Shown: positions 24,090-34,277 of the stretch, piece by piece
Layout: each line of letters begins with the position of its first letter
How positions within the stretch are numbered: the first letter of the stretch is position 1
Assembly (NCBI GenBank): GCA_951799445.1
Contig: OX637288.1
Coordinates: forward strand, 2,730,501 to 2,794,500
DNA from: Pseudisothecium myosuroides
Lineage: Eukaryota; Streptophyta; Bryopsida; Hypnales; Lembophyllaceae
Length of the DNA stretch: 64,000 nucleotides
Reading direction: 5' to 3'
Made by a program: the position numbers and the translations under genes
Notes under the pieces: generated by a model
What the model saw: the letters and a program-made list of their open reading frames with translations, nothing else
What the model was told of the DNA's origin: nothing
The model's database searches: none

Positions 24090-24959
24090 GGGAGGAAGTA
24101 TAGCTCCACGCACGCAACTCCCATACATGGCCTTGATTACAATCACTTATAATGCATTCTAGTTCAATATATCTCAAGGGATATAATTTTTTGATGTCGA
24201 AAACTCATATAGTCCATTCAACAAAAAATCGAAAAGGTAACTTTATATATATGGAATGAATATTCTTTGAAGACAATACTAGCATTAAAAATTCTAATAA
24301 TATAATTTTTTTTTATACATGTATCATATGCCAAGCTACCCAACTTTTGAGACTTTTAAATAAGAGCATAAATGTGAATGGGTTTTAATTTTAATTTTAA
24401 TTGGAAAAAACATCTTGCATGGATATTTAAAAATTATATATAGGTGTTTCAATTCTTTATATATATTGTGAAGCTTTTTTTAATAAATATGTAACCCAAC
24501 GTTTTCTATATCTCATTTCATTTCATTTGATCGATCTTTGCCTAACTTCTTGGTCCTTTTAATTTGATATAATTTTTACAAAATCCATCTTCTAAATTAT
24601 TTTAATGCCAATGATCCTTGCATAACTTACTACAACATTTGAGATAATTTTTTTTATTGTTGCTCCCATGATTTAAAAAATTCACACTAATTAATGACCA
24701 AAAGTGTTTTCTCATTTTTAATAGTGTTATAATTACTTGTATAGTGTGGTCTTTTCTATTTATGGTATTTGCAATGTATGGGTTCACAACCTTGGGGTGA
24801 AGTACAATCTAGAGTAATTGATGATAAAAAGCTCTATTTAGTACTCCGATACACAATTCTCACTACAAGAGAAAGGGATGTTTTAAGTGAGTTTTTAAGT
24901 ATAGTCCTATACATAAGATTTTAGGTAATGACCTTTACGAAGATTTTCATCAAAATTTT

Positions 24960-26800
24960 ACTTAAAACACATGAAATATCAAATTTTTTAATTGTGTTTT
25001 TTAATGTAGAAATCTATTGATGTTTGATCAAGCTTGAATATGAAATGTCCTTTAAGGATTAATTGTACAAAAAATGCACTTTTAAGACACAATTCTAGAG
25101 GGAATTTTAAAGTTGGAAGCCACCTATTGAAGGCCACAGCTAGGGGCCCTGTTCAAATCCACAACGTTGTGCCAATCCATCATCTCATCACACGCAGGAT
25201 ACGTTGTTGGACATTTTGACAATCCTACTCACTCCTTTGCAAATTGATTGTGTATGTGTGGTTCTTCTAGCATCAACTCAAATCACTATAAAAGTTTTAA
25301 CATTCCATCCAAAGTTATTGATACTATCTATGTATAGTTGATATTACACATGTTGATACTACACATGTTGGTAGAATTGGCATATTTTTTTTTGTGTGAA
25401 TCTTTTGAACTTGAAATTTGGCACACATGTTATTAACATAGAGATGATTTCATCATAAAATTTCATGGTAAATAATTTTTTTTTCAACCCTTGGGATAGT
25501 GTCAAAGTTGGTAGTAGTGAAATTGTTTCACAAATACACATGTTGGGAGATTTTCAATATCTATTTTTGTGGGGGTCTTTTGGACTTGAAATATTTCACA
25601 CATGTAATAAACACATAGATGGTCTTATGCCAAAACTTTCGTAGAAAAAAAACAAATTTTCAGTCCTTGGGAGGGTGTCAAAGTTGGCAGTAGTGAAATT
25701 TTTTTCAGGACTACACATGTTGGGAGATTTTGAATTTCTTTTTTTGTGTAAATCATTTGGCCTTGAAATTTGACACACATATAATTAACTTAAAGATGAA
25801 GTTGTGGTAAAAATTTCACGGTCAAAGATCCATTTTTGAGCCCTCGGGAGGCTATCAAAGTTGGCAAATCTGAAATTCCCTTCCCTGCGATTTCGAAAAC
25901 GCCATTTTGATTGGGACCCCATTGTACACCATAAAGGTTCATGTATCCAAATGTTTGTTTGATTTGGGTTATATAGTAGGCATTTTGTGGATGGATATTA
26001 TATTGGCCAAAAGAGATGTTTACAGGCTTAACCCATGTATTGTCTGTATTGAAATTTTAAAAATTGTACAATTTGTGCATCAGTAATGGTAGGATTATTC
26101 CAAAATTTATTTGATAGGTGGCAATTGGAATGGTTTTATTGTTTTTTGTCTATTTGTTGATAAATATAAATTTGTAAGTTGTATTAGTGTTTTTATTGGC
26201 TTTTTTTTGGTCCAAAGAAGATTTTATGAAGTGGATTGGTCCTCTGTATAGCATGTGCTTTGGAGAGAACCAATTATCTCTATGGAAGTAGTATGGTATA
26301 GAATGTGCATATTTGTATTCCAATTTGGAAAGTCTATGTTCTTTTTTGATTGCCAACAATAGCTAGTGCATTGTCCATGTCATTTCTAATAATGTTATTA
26401 TGTGCTTTGACTCTTTGTATTGTGTATGGGAAAGTATGGCCCTAGGTACGCAATTCCCATATTATATGGTCTTGATTATAATCACTTATAATGCATTTTA
26501 GTCCAATCAAAGGAATATAATTTTTTTGATGTAGAATTTTTTTGTAGCCCTTTCAACAAGGAATTCAAAAATGTAATTATACACATGAAATGAATACTTG
26601 TTGAAGACAATGATAGCATTAAAAATCTAATTTTATGAATTTTTTTAATACATGTATCATAGGCCAAGCTACCCAACTTTAGGAAGGGTTTCAATAAAAA
26701 CTTAAGTTTTTTCAATTATAAATTAAAAAATTTAATTAGAGAGAGCATCTTGTACGGATTTTTAAAAATCATGCATAGGTGTTTTAATTCTTCATATACA
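24960..26800. repeat. Extra partial copy of the unit tail
   Basis: After the normal unit B tail, sequences such as TGTTTGATCAAGCTTGAATA and ATGTATCCAAATGTTTGTTT recur, matching 11,620-13,150 in unit A and 23,030-24,400 in unit B. A tandem repeat lies inside this copy. Just before it, at 24,862-24,980, lies a CACTACAAGAGAAA end with inverted TTTTAAGT/ACTTAAAA words, possibly a broken CACTA-like MITE. Confidence 0.6.
25362..25895. repeat. Tandem repeat, three copies of about 177 bp
   Basis: Copies begin with the ACACATGTTGG word at about 25,362, 25,541 and 25,717. Each contains GAACTTGAAATTTGGCACAC-like, CTTGGGA and GTCAAAGTTGGCAGTAGTG-like segments. The copies are diverged, so this is not a recent expansion. 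Not seen elsewhere in the window. Confidence 0.8.
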
Positions 26801-27261
26801 TTGTTAAGTTTTTAATCAATAAATATGCAATCCAGCATTTTTAGCATCTCATTTTATTTCATTTAGTCTTCACCTAATTTTTTGGTCCTTTTGATTTGAT
26901 ATATAGTAATTTTTACAAAATCTTTCATCTAAACTATTTTAATGCCAATGACCCCTATGTAGAATACAAGAGTTGCATACCTTAGAATATGGCTTTAGAG
27001 CATGTGGACAATGGACATAAGCATTCTCCTACTTGCATGGTTACATTCTAATGCTAGGCATTTGATGCCGTTGAATAGATAAATGGAGTTAGATTAAGCT
27101 ATCTTTAAAACTTTGTGCTTGTTCATAGAGGCTTTTGTTTGTTAGTATTTGTAATAATTTGTATGGCTGTTAGATTTGCTCGGAGTATGTTTGGAGACCT
27201 GCTTAGGAATTCTATTTTCCCATCAAGATTGTATATTCCATATATTGCAATTTCTACTATC

Positions 27262-28202
27262 TTATCCCCTAAAGGACCAAGGCCTTTTTTCTGCCAAAAA
27301 ACAGTGAAAACTGCCATTTCTATAGCAAACAGTAAAAAAAATTGAAAGATGTTTTTTTTGCAAATCTAACCATAGGATCTCACACCTAACTAGTATGAGA
27401 ATGTGTGGAAAAAATTTCAGAATTTTTGACCGCACCGATTGCAAGAAATCTGCGTTTAAAGTGGAAAAAACAAGTTTTTCAGCACATTGCGGGACTAGAT
27501 TTTTCGACTTTAAACATTTTTAATTTTTAATTTTTGCACTATAGAGTTTTGAGCTTTAAATCTTTATAGAGGAGAATTGAGTTGAGAGTCTAGGAAAAAT
27601 AAATAAATTCAAAAAAACTTAATTATCATTCTTAAAAAAATTGTTAAGTAGAAGTAAGTACAAGATAGAAGGAAAATCTAAATATTAATATCTCTTAGAT
27701 GGAATTAAAATTCACTAATCCCAATGGTGAGATTGTTCTAGCAACTAAACTAAACCATGCAAAAAAAAAAAATTGAAAAATTTGAAAGATTGCATTCAAA
27801 AATGAATCCTACAAGTTATTTTTTTCAAGACGATGCTCTAACTGCCCGAAAAACAAGAATGTCCATAACTTTCTCATAACATATCCAAATGAAATGAATC
27901 AAAGCTTTCCGGATAGACAAAAATATAATCTATGAGAAAAAAAATATTAAAAAAAAAAATTCGAATTTTTGTCCATTTTTTTTTTGCTGCCCGGGCTGCC
28001 CGCCGTCCCCTGTTTTGAGCTTATTTGGTCATAACTTTTTTTCCCGGGCACCGATTGTGAAAAAAATTAGATTCCCACAAAGCTTATCAATTTTTCTATC
28101 TCCAAAAAAAGTTTCAAAAAATCACAAGCAAATTTCAGCCCGTAGGTACCTGCCCGAAAACACATTTGTCCCCCGAAGGGACAACGGTCCTTTAGGGGTT
28201 AT
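27262..28202. mobile_element. TTAA-family element with TTAT target duplication
   Basis: The ends are CCCCTAAAGGACCAAGG and the inverse CGGTCCTTTAGGGG. TTAT, not TTAA, stands on both sides, which shows that the duplicated target is 4 bp long. Interior segments (AACTTTCTCATAACATATCC) are the reverse complement of those in 43,364-44,279 and 56,934-57,847, so it is inserted in the opposite orientation. Unit A at about 460 lacks it. Confidence 0.75.
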
Positions 28203-28382
28203 TTGCCAAATTTGATAGGTTGTTCTTTAGATGGTCAAATGATCCATTAGTGTAGTAGCTGTAGTTTGAAGGATATTTTAAGTAGTTGTTCATTTGTATA
28301 AGAGGACATTATGGATGATGGTGGATTTGGATTAGGTATAATTGCGGGTCATATTGGTATGAAGTTTAATTTAAAGATGCTA

Positions 28383-28570
28383 TGGTAGAACCTCTCTTAG
28401 TGCATGGTGTTGGGACTATGCACTTAGTTTATGCATTTAAAAGGGTGTAATAACAGCCACCTAACTAATGTCGGCTCTAATTACACTACTTTTTAGAAAT
28501 AGTACCTAAAAATGGGCCCACCTATTACTTGCCTTATTGCATATTATGTACTAAGAAAGGAAGCTGTTCA
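28383..28570. mobile_element. Degenerate pogo-like MITE
   Basis: The left end GGTAGAACCTCTCTTAGTGC resembles the 15,358 element. The right end TACTAAGAAAGGAAGCTG near 28,550 is a worn inverse. Its position within unit C differs from the unit B insertion, so it is an independent event. Confidence 0.45.
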
Positions 28571-28789
28571 AAATGGCTACCACAAATTAAAGCTACATCA
28601 AAAATTTGCTAATTTTGGAAAAAATCCAAGATAAAGAATTCATTCAAAACCTTAAAAAACAAACTCGCCAGGATTTCTAACTGGGGTGGTTCCGGAGCAA
28701 GAGATTGCAATCAGTGGCTTTGAGCGATTTCTTGTTCGGGCATGAACAGTTCAATTCGATCTTACTCTGGTGCCTATTGGACGCAACAT

Positions 28790-29260
28790 TCGTAGATTTG
28801 AAGGGCCAGAACACTCGCTCACGCGCCTACGCAGATCGAGTTACCGAACCGTAGATTCTTGAGAAAATACCTCGTTTCAATCACATCCCGACGCTGATTC
28901 GTCGCACTATTAGAAGATTTGGCGGTACAGCGCGCAGGCTTGCGCTACCGCCCCATCCCTCCCCTTTGGCCTTGAAGCGTTCACCTGCAATGGAATACGT
29001 AGATTGAATTAGAGACTCGTAGATTTTTGAGAGATCAGTTCACTTTAATCAGATGTTGATGCTGATGCGTCTCACTGTTCGTAGATTCGAATGCACAGCA
29101 GTGCAGTCCGCCGGCGCAGCTCCCTTTCACCGACCTTTCACCTGCCTTCATCAGTGGTAGATTACACTTTAAAAACGTAGATTCTGTGCAAATCGAGTTT
29201 AATGCGACCAACCCCAGACGATGATCCAACAGATGCTTCGTAGATATTACAGATGGACTT
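28790..29260. repeat. CGTAG module array, unit C
   Basis: Three modules lie at 28830 (as CGCAG)/28850/28912, at 28998/29018/29080 and at 29156/29176/29239. The first two are 168 bp apart and the third follows after 158 bp. The later modules seen in units A and B are missing because of the deletion near 29,635. The minus-strand open stretch 29,035-29,397 is not frame-compatible across copies. Confidence 0.8.
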
Positions 29261-30092
29261 GTGTGATCGAAATCCTGGTAAGGTTTCCTTGTGATCCTAC
29301 TACGGGTTTCAGAGCACGCGCTCTCGGGTCGGTAGCGGGGAGCCACCCGTCGTTGAATATTGGTGTGTACTCCACCGCCACCAGCATTTCTTCGCAAATT
29401 TCTTGGCGATTCTGGAGCTCCGTGGATCTTACGCTTACAGCAGAAAGGCCCTGAGAACGATTCCTATTTGAGATGAGATTAGATCTCTAATCTCAAATCT
29501 CGAAACAATGAACGCTTCCAAATCGAAGATCCGTATCCATTTGCCAAGGATATGAGAAAAAACTGAAAATACGTTGCGTTCATTAATTGCGTTCATTGTC
29601 TCTGCAACATCATCGATGCTAGCTGCCACACTATACATGGGCACCAGCGCATTGCTCACACGCTCATCTGATTCGAACCTTGCTTCTCGGGAATGGCTGT
29701 GATCCTCGAAAGCCTAAACCCTAAAATCCTCCTTCGATCAGCCACCCCAAGTTAAAGTCTCAGGATGTTCGAATAAGTGATTGCATCCGGTTCATATGCT
29801 TCTCGTTTAGTTTCATTTGGAGGATAAGCTCTGACTCATATGCTTCACGCTCATATATTCCCATGTTCTGTGAGTCCGACACAAAGAGAGGTTCAAGTCA
29901 CTTCCATCGCGTTGCTCCATTCTGCCAAAAATCAAACCAGCCCGGCATCGTACGTCTGCACTGCCAGAGTTTGGATACTAGCGGAAACAGAATGAGAATT
30001 GACCCCACTGCAGAGTATGCGAATTAGAAGGGCGGGGTTTTAAATGTTATGCACTCATTCTTTTAGCTTTGGGACTGTAGAAGACTTAAAAG

Positions 30093-30128
30093 AACTTTAC
30101 CGAGAACCAATTCCTCCTCGGTAAAGTT
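30093..30128. repeat. 12-bp perfect inverted repeat at the array edge
   Basis: AACTTTACCGAG (30093-30104) and CTCGGTAAAGTT (30117-30128) are exact inverses, 12 bp apart. It lies exactly where unit C stops matching units A and B. A related single arm, AACTTTACCGAGGACCAATT, occurs at 33,538. Confidence 0.7.
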
Positions 30129-30349
30129 TACACTGCGCGTATGACCTTACTAAAATTCTCCTCTAGCTAGCTTGTGCGTTTCTCTGTCAATTGTTTTGCT
30201 TGCAAAAAAAAACATCGTCGAATCAACACTGGTAATTATCAACAATCAAGGAAACACTTCCGTACAAAAACTTCTCACCATCAAAACTAAAATTTTGGCT
30301 AGCTAGATCACAGTCAAATTCTCCACTAGCTAGCTTGTGTGTCTCTTCA

Positions 30350-30583
30350 TTAGCCGCCACCACCTCCACCTCCGTCACCACCTCCACCTCCGTCGCCACC
30401 TCCACCTCCGTCGCCACCTCCATCGCCATCCCCAAATCCAAAGCACCCGCTTGTTACCCCTTCCGCCGTCCCTTCTGCAGCACCTGCTCTCATTTCCCTT
30501 CGACGTTTCTGGTTTCCTGTGCACAACGCTGTGGATGTGAGAATTGTCACCATCCCCAGCAGGACTCCCACCACAGCCAACAT
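30350..30583 (-). CDS. Small membrane-anchored glycine/aspartate-rich peptide (hypothetical)
   Basis: This 77-codon frame starts at the first ATG (30,583). The frame is open upstream to about 30,625 without another ATG. The first 20 or so residues (MLAVVGVLLGMVTILTSTAL) form one hydrophobic helix, either a signal peptide or an anchor, followed by a basic QKRRR stretch, which would favour the tail facing the cytosol if the helix is an anchor. The rest is Gly/Asp-rich, ending in about three copies of a GDGGGG unit encoded by an 18-bp tandem repeat. The surrounding 30,100-31,140 is less AT-rich than its neighbours, as expected for a gene. I do not recognise a named family and infer no function. 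It may instead be a low-complexity artefact; a plus-strand frame also stays open across the repeat. Confidence 0.5.
   Translation of the reverse strand: MLAVVGVLLGMVTILTSTALCTGNQKRRREMRAGAAEGTAEGVTSGCFGFGDGDGGGDGGGGGDGGGGGDGGGGGGG
30355..30428. repeat. 18-bp tandem repeat inside the glycine-rich frame
   Basis: About four copies of CACCTCCACCTCCGTCGC lie head to tail, with third-position changes. Read on the minus strand they give the GDGGGG repeat of the small peptide. Confidence 0.85.
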
Positions 30584-31140
30584 GGTGCAAGAAGATGAAT
30601 CTGAAGCCAAATTCCAAACTTGCAACAGCTAGAACTACTTAACGCAATTAACAGACTGACGAGAGAGTGACTGGACACAAAGTTATCCTTGAGTTGTCAG
30701 ACGAGTGTGGATCGATGCTGTCCCGACTGTTGGACTCAGGAACCGTAACAAACAGGAGAACTTGCTCTGTACGGTATTGACAAATAATCTGCTAGAAACA
30801 GTTCTTTGACAGAACTTGCGCAATGCACTTGTCTAGGAAGCTGCAGCGGTATAAAAGGCAACAACCCATTTCTACAACCTACCCCTAAATATTCCTTCGT
30901 AAAATGTACAACCTGTGTTCATGAGAGCCTAGTATGACAATTGGATACAGTTGCCTCTTTTCAACACTTTTGAAAATTCATACTCTGGAGTAGTTCTTTC
31001 ATACACATAACATTCAGTAGCAGTCACTGGCTCTGCCCTCCCCTGAATGAAATGGTGTGATATATTCAACACCATATCAGTAACTACTGATTTCGTGCGG
31101 ACAGTTGTCAATAACTGTCAGACATCACTTGTGCCCGCGC
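30584..31140 (-). promoter_or_regulatory. Likely leader and promoter of the small peptide gene
   Basis: A GC-balanced stretch lies upstream of the ATG on the minus strand. No clear minus-strand TATA box is seen. A textbook TATAAAAGG lies at 30,850-30,858 but points along the plus strand, where I find no gene. Extent and role are inferred from base composition only. Confidence 0.25.
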
Positions 31141-31313
31141 CGCAACTATGCATTGTTGGTGGCAAATTAAAAATTTCTAAGTAAAATTGAAAATTAAACG
31201 ATAGGATCTTTAAACAAAATGCTAATGGATTCATTGAGATCATTGATTTCAATGTTATTGTAGAATTACCTGACTTTGAATTGGAATCCATTTGTGCATT
31301 GTGCTTTAGAGGT

Positions 31314-31935
31314 GAGAAAGCAACTCTTTATATGCACATGGAGTGGTAGGATGTAGAATAATCCATGTGGGATATGTACATTAGAATTTGTAGTTTCTCA
31401 ACTACCACTCATAGTTAAGTCAAAAGTAGAAATTGTGTTAAAAGTAAAATTTCAGACTTCATTTAGGCATAATAGAATTACTTTTCTCAAAAACTTTGAA
31501 CTAAAAAAAGTTGGTAAATGACAATAAGTTTCACCTCCAAAATCCGTTTGGGATTCTAAATCTCCAATCAAAAGTTATAGACAAATTTTGGAGAGGATTT
31601 TTAATGGACATTTTCTTTTAACACTTTTAAAAATCCATTCCAACCCCTCTCCAAAATTTGTCCATAAATTTTGATTGGAGATTCAAAATCCCAAAAGGAT
31701 TTTTGGAGGTGAAACTTATTGTCATTTACCAACTTTTTCTAGTTCAAAGTTTCTTGAAAAAAGTTATTTTAGTATGCCTAAATGAGGTCTAAAATTCTAC
31801 TTTTAACACAATTCTTTGTTTTTGACTTAACTATGAGTGCATGAGAACCTACAAATTCTAATTTATTTATCCCACATAGGTTGCTCTACCTCCTACCACC
31901 CCATGTGTATATATAAAGTTGTTCTTTCCTCCTTG
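31314..31935. mobile_element. Long foldback element, arms of about 310 bp
   Basis: The left arm (31,314-31,620) and right arm (about 31,625-31,935) are imperfect inverses. Paired words include ACTCATAGTTAAGTCAAAA with TTTTGACTTAACTATGAGT, CATTTAGGCATA with TATGCCTAAATG, and TTGGTAAATGACAATAAG with CTTATTGTCATTTACCAA. A TGTATATATAAAG box lies in the right arm (about 31,907). A related foldback lies at 58,600-59,150, and the sequence after it (31,940-32,160) matches 59,262-59,500, so both belong to one larger element family. Any transcript would be a long double-stranded hairpin. Confidence 0.75.
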
Positions 31936-32177
31936 AAATCCAAAACAAGTTATTGATTGCATAGATTAATAATGCATTAGTTTATCACTCATTGGATTTT
32001 TGGCCAACATCTTTCACTACAAATATTTGTTGATATGTATGTCTAGTCGTAAACTTAAGAAAAGAAAATGGAACATATCATAATGTATAGTCACAATCCT
32101 TGTACCGAAGCTTACATTAAATATGTGGGGATGAAAGTCGTGGATGAGGACTCCAGAGAGGAAAAGGCAACATCAGG

Positions 32178-32385
32178 AAAGTACCCCCCTATTGCTTCAG
32201 TACTGCTGCAGTACTGTTTCAGTCGCTACGCAGTATAATACAAAAAACATATTATTGCAGTACTGCAACAATTCTCTTTCAGTTAGGGATCTGACAAGTA
32301 TTGTTGCAGTACTGCAATAGTATGTTTTTGGTATTATATTGTGTAGCAACTGAAACAGTACTGCCACGGAGGGGGGCTTTTTCCC
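32178..32385. mobile_element. Hairpin MITE with GGAAAGTACCCCCC ends
   Basis: Left end GGAAAGTACCCCCCTATTGC pairs with right end GGAGGGGGGCTTTTTCCC. The arms, rich in CAGTACTGCAACA words, pair over most of the length (TATTGCAGTACTGCAACAAT against ATTGTTGCAGTACTGCAATA). No target duplication was identified. A related GGGAAAGTACCTTCTATTGC stretch occurs inside the hAT-like element at about 1,153. Confidence 0.65.
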
Positions 32386-32399
32386 GATGAGCCTCTCTG

Positions 32400-34277
32400 A
32401 AGGCTACTAAATGTTATGTAATGTCCAAAACAGGCATTCTAAGAAAATCTAGAATCCCCTTTTGACTACCAACATGGCTCCAGAACCCCTTTTTCAATAT
32501 AATAACAGGAACCATGTTGAGTTGAACTGCTTGGTTTGACACATTTAGGTGCTCATACCTTATGTAGACAATATCTAGCTAGCTTGTTGCAATGTTATAT
32601 GAGTCCATTACCAGGCTGCGCCATCGAAGAGGTCTGGGTGTAAGCTTACAATTGGTAACAGTTCAAGTGTTGTGCCTTGAACTGTTCCCAGTTGTACAAT
32701 TGTCTTCCACTGTGGTACAATCACTGACTAAGTTACAGTACACAACACTGTGCAAATCAATGTCAAGTAGCTTGGCATTTCTCTTTCCATTTTCTTTGAT
32801 CCTTCACTAAAATGTCCAGCCAGACATCCTCAACCCATTTTTTCATTTTTCAGAAAGTGCCATGATTTTGTATAACTCGGTATCGCAGGTTACTTCAGTC
32901 TCCATTCATCCATCTTTTAAACAAGAAATCACTTTCTACTTATTTCCATGCACTCATTCATGTAAAATTGATGATTTTGTTCATTTTTTCACTTTACTAA
33001 AAAAGGGAAAAAATGGAGAAAAAGACGACTATTTGACCACCAAAAGTAGAGAACTATTTTGAAATGGTACAATTTGTCTGCCATGGTGGCAAAATAAAAG
33101 GGACTCTTTTATCCTTGTCCGGTTCAATACGGAGACATAACTTACCAAGTGTATGGTACCCGAATAACTGTGTGCAAGACATGGAAGACAAAAGAATGAG
33201 CATAAACCGCCTCTTTGGAAGCCCACAAAATCTACATGGTTAGTAGAGTTAATCATAAAGTGTGTGAAATGAGAGACCAGGAGCTGGAGTTTGAGAAAAA
33301 CAGAGGATGAAACTCCTAGAAGCACCCAATCTAGGTCTAATGGAGTTTGGTGCTGTATTTCTTTTGTACTATTCTTAGTTAAACCTTCCACTGACACCCC
33401 TTCTACAAACAAGGGAGACCTTTTAACTCTAGTAGGGAAGAACTTTTTCTGACGACACTGTAATTCAAATTTCTTGCCAATATTCAAATACCATATGAGG
33501 GCCAATTCAAGTGACCCAAATAAAAACTGCAGAGCAAACTTTACCGAGGACCAATTCCGTTCAGCATCCCAAGACTGGAAGAGTAACCGGGAATCACGTA
33601 TTGACTAAGAAACACGAGCCGAAGTCAAAGGAAACAAAGACCAACAGCACCGGTTAAACTTATTTCAATAGAACGTAAATGAACCCAGTATCAAGTTGCC
33701 ATTATCTTGCTAAGATTAGGTTGAAGAAATCTACTGCAGGCACATTCTTCACAATGACAGGCATGTTTGATTCCCTGATTCTTCAACAAAAATAAGGTTG
33801 CTCCTGTTAAGGTCCTCCTTTACTATTTTTTGCAGCTCATCCTTCTCAGTCGAGAAAGAAACAGCAGTGCATCCAGGTATGGAGTCAACTCGCCATTCTC
33901 AAGCTTCACAGCTTGAGGCAAGGAAATAAAATCAATAAAAAACTCTGAGAAAAATTCTGCTATCTGTCAAGATGCTGCTGCACCTTCTTCACAACTCCGA
34001 ATCTGATACCTTATGGAGTATGCGGCCAAAATGGTGGCGAAAAATGGATTGCAGACTGCAGACTATATGAGAGCAGCCAAAAGTACATGCTTACTCTGTC
34101 TTCTCTGCACAACGCATGCCGCAAGTCAGTACAGAAGTGCCAAAATCTAAAAATCACTGTTTTTTTTCTGTGTCACAATTAGCCTCGGGTTAGCTAAACT
34201 CCGAAAAAACATGACCTCAGTCTTGCCTAAAAACTGCAGCACAAATGAGCACTATTGAACTTACCGTTTCGGTCATA
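32400..34277. other. Intergenic and 3' flank of the phosphatase gene
   Basis: No gene is called. Part of 33,220-33,430 (AGAGTTAATCATAAAGTGTG through TTAAACCTT) matches 43,220-43,330, so it is repeat-derived. The stretch 33,540-34,277 is the likely 3' UTR or trailer of the phosphatase gene on the minus strand. Confidence 0.4.

Larger units (their letters stand above)
14845..26804. repeat. Segmental repeat unit B
   Basis: Second head-to-tail unit, collinear with unit A. It has private insertions at 15,358, about 18,317, 19,986 and 22,108, and a private tandem repeat at 25,362-25,895. Its tail also holds an additional partial copy (24,960-26,800) of the 11,580-13,150 region, so the duplication history was more than one simple tandem event. 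No convincing gene. Confidence 0.8.
26805..30097. repeat. Segmental repeat unit C, truncated
   Basis: Third unit, collinear with units A and B up to the sequence CTTAAAAGAACTTTAC at 30,085-30,100, where similarity to unit A (6,612) and unit B (18,177) stops. It carries its own TTAA-family insertion (27,262-28,202) and an internal deletion of about 700 bp relative to unit A near 29,635. No gene. Confidence 0.75.

Noticed and set aside
30850..30858. TATAAAAGG as a plus-strand promoter
   Set aside because: No plus-strand gene follows; the first ATG downstream gives only a few codons. It may be chance.
33029..33505. 158-codon minus-strand open frame
   Set aside because: No ATG-anchored domain features, and part of it matches repeat sequence at 43,220-43,330, so it is repeat-derived.
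33749..33897. Minus-strand frame with a coherent 49-codon reading (WRVDSIPGCTAVSF...) as a last exon of the phosphatase gene
   Set aside because: The exon ending at 34,278 already gives a family-like C terminus and a stop codon. No splice donor in that exon was better than the stop, so this stretch is left as probable 3' UTR.
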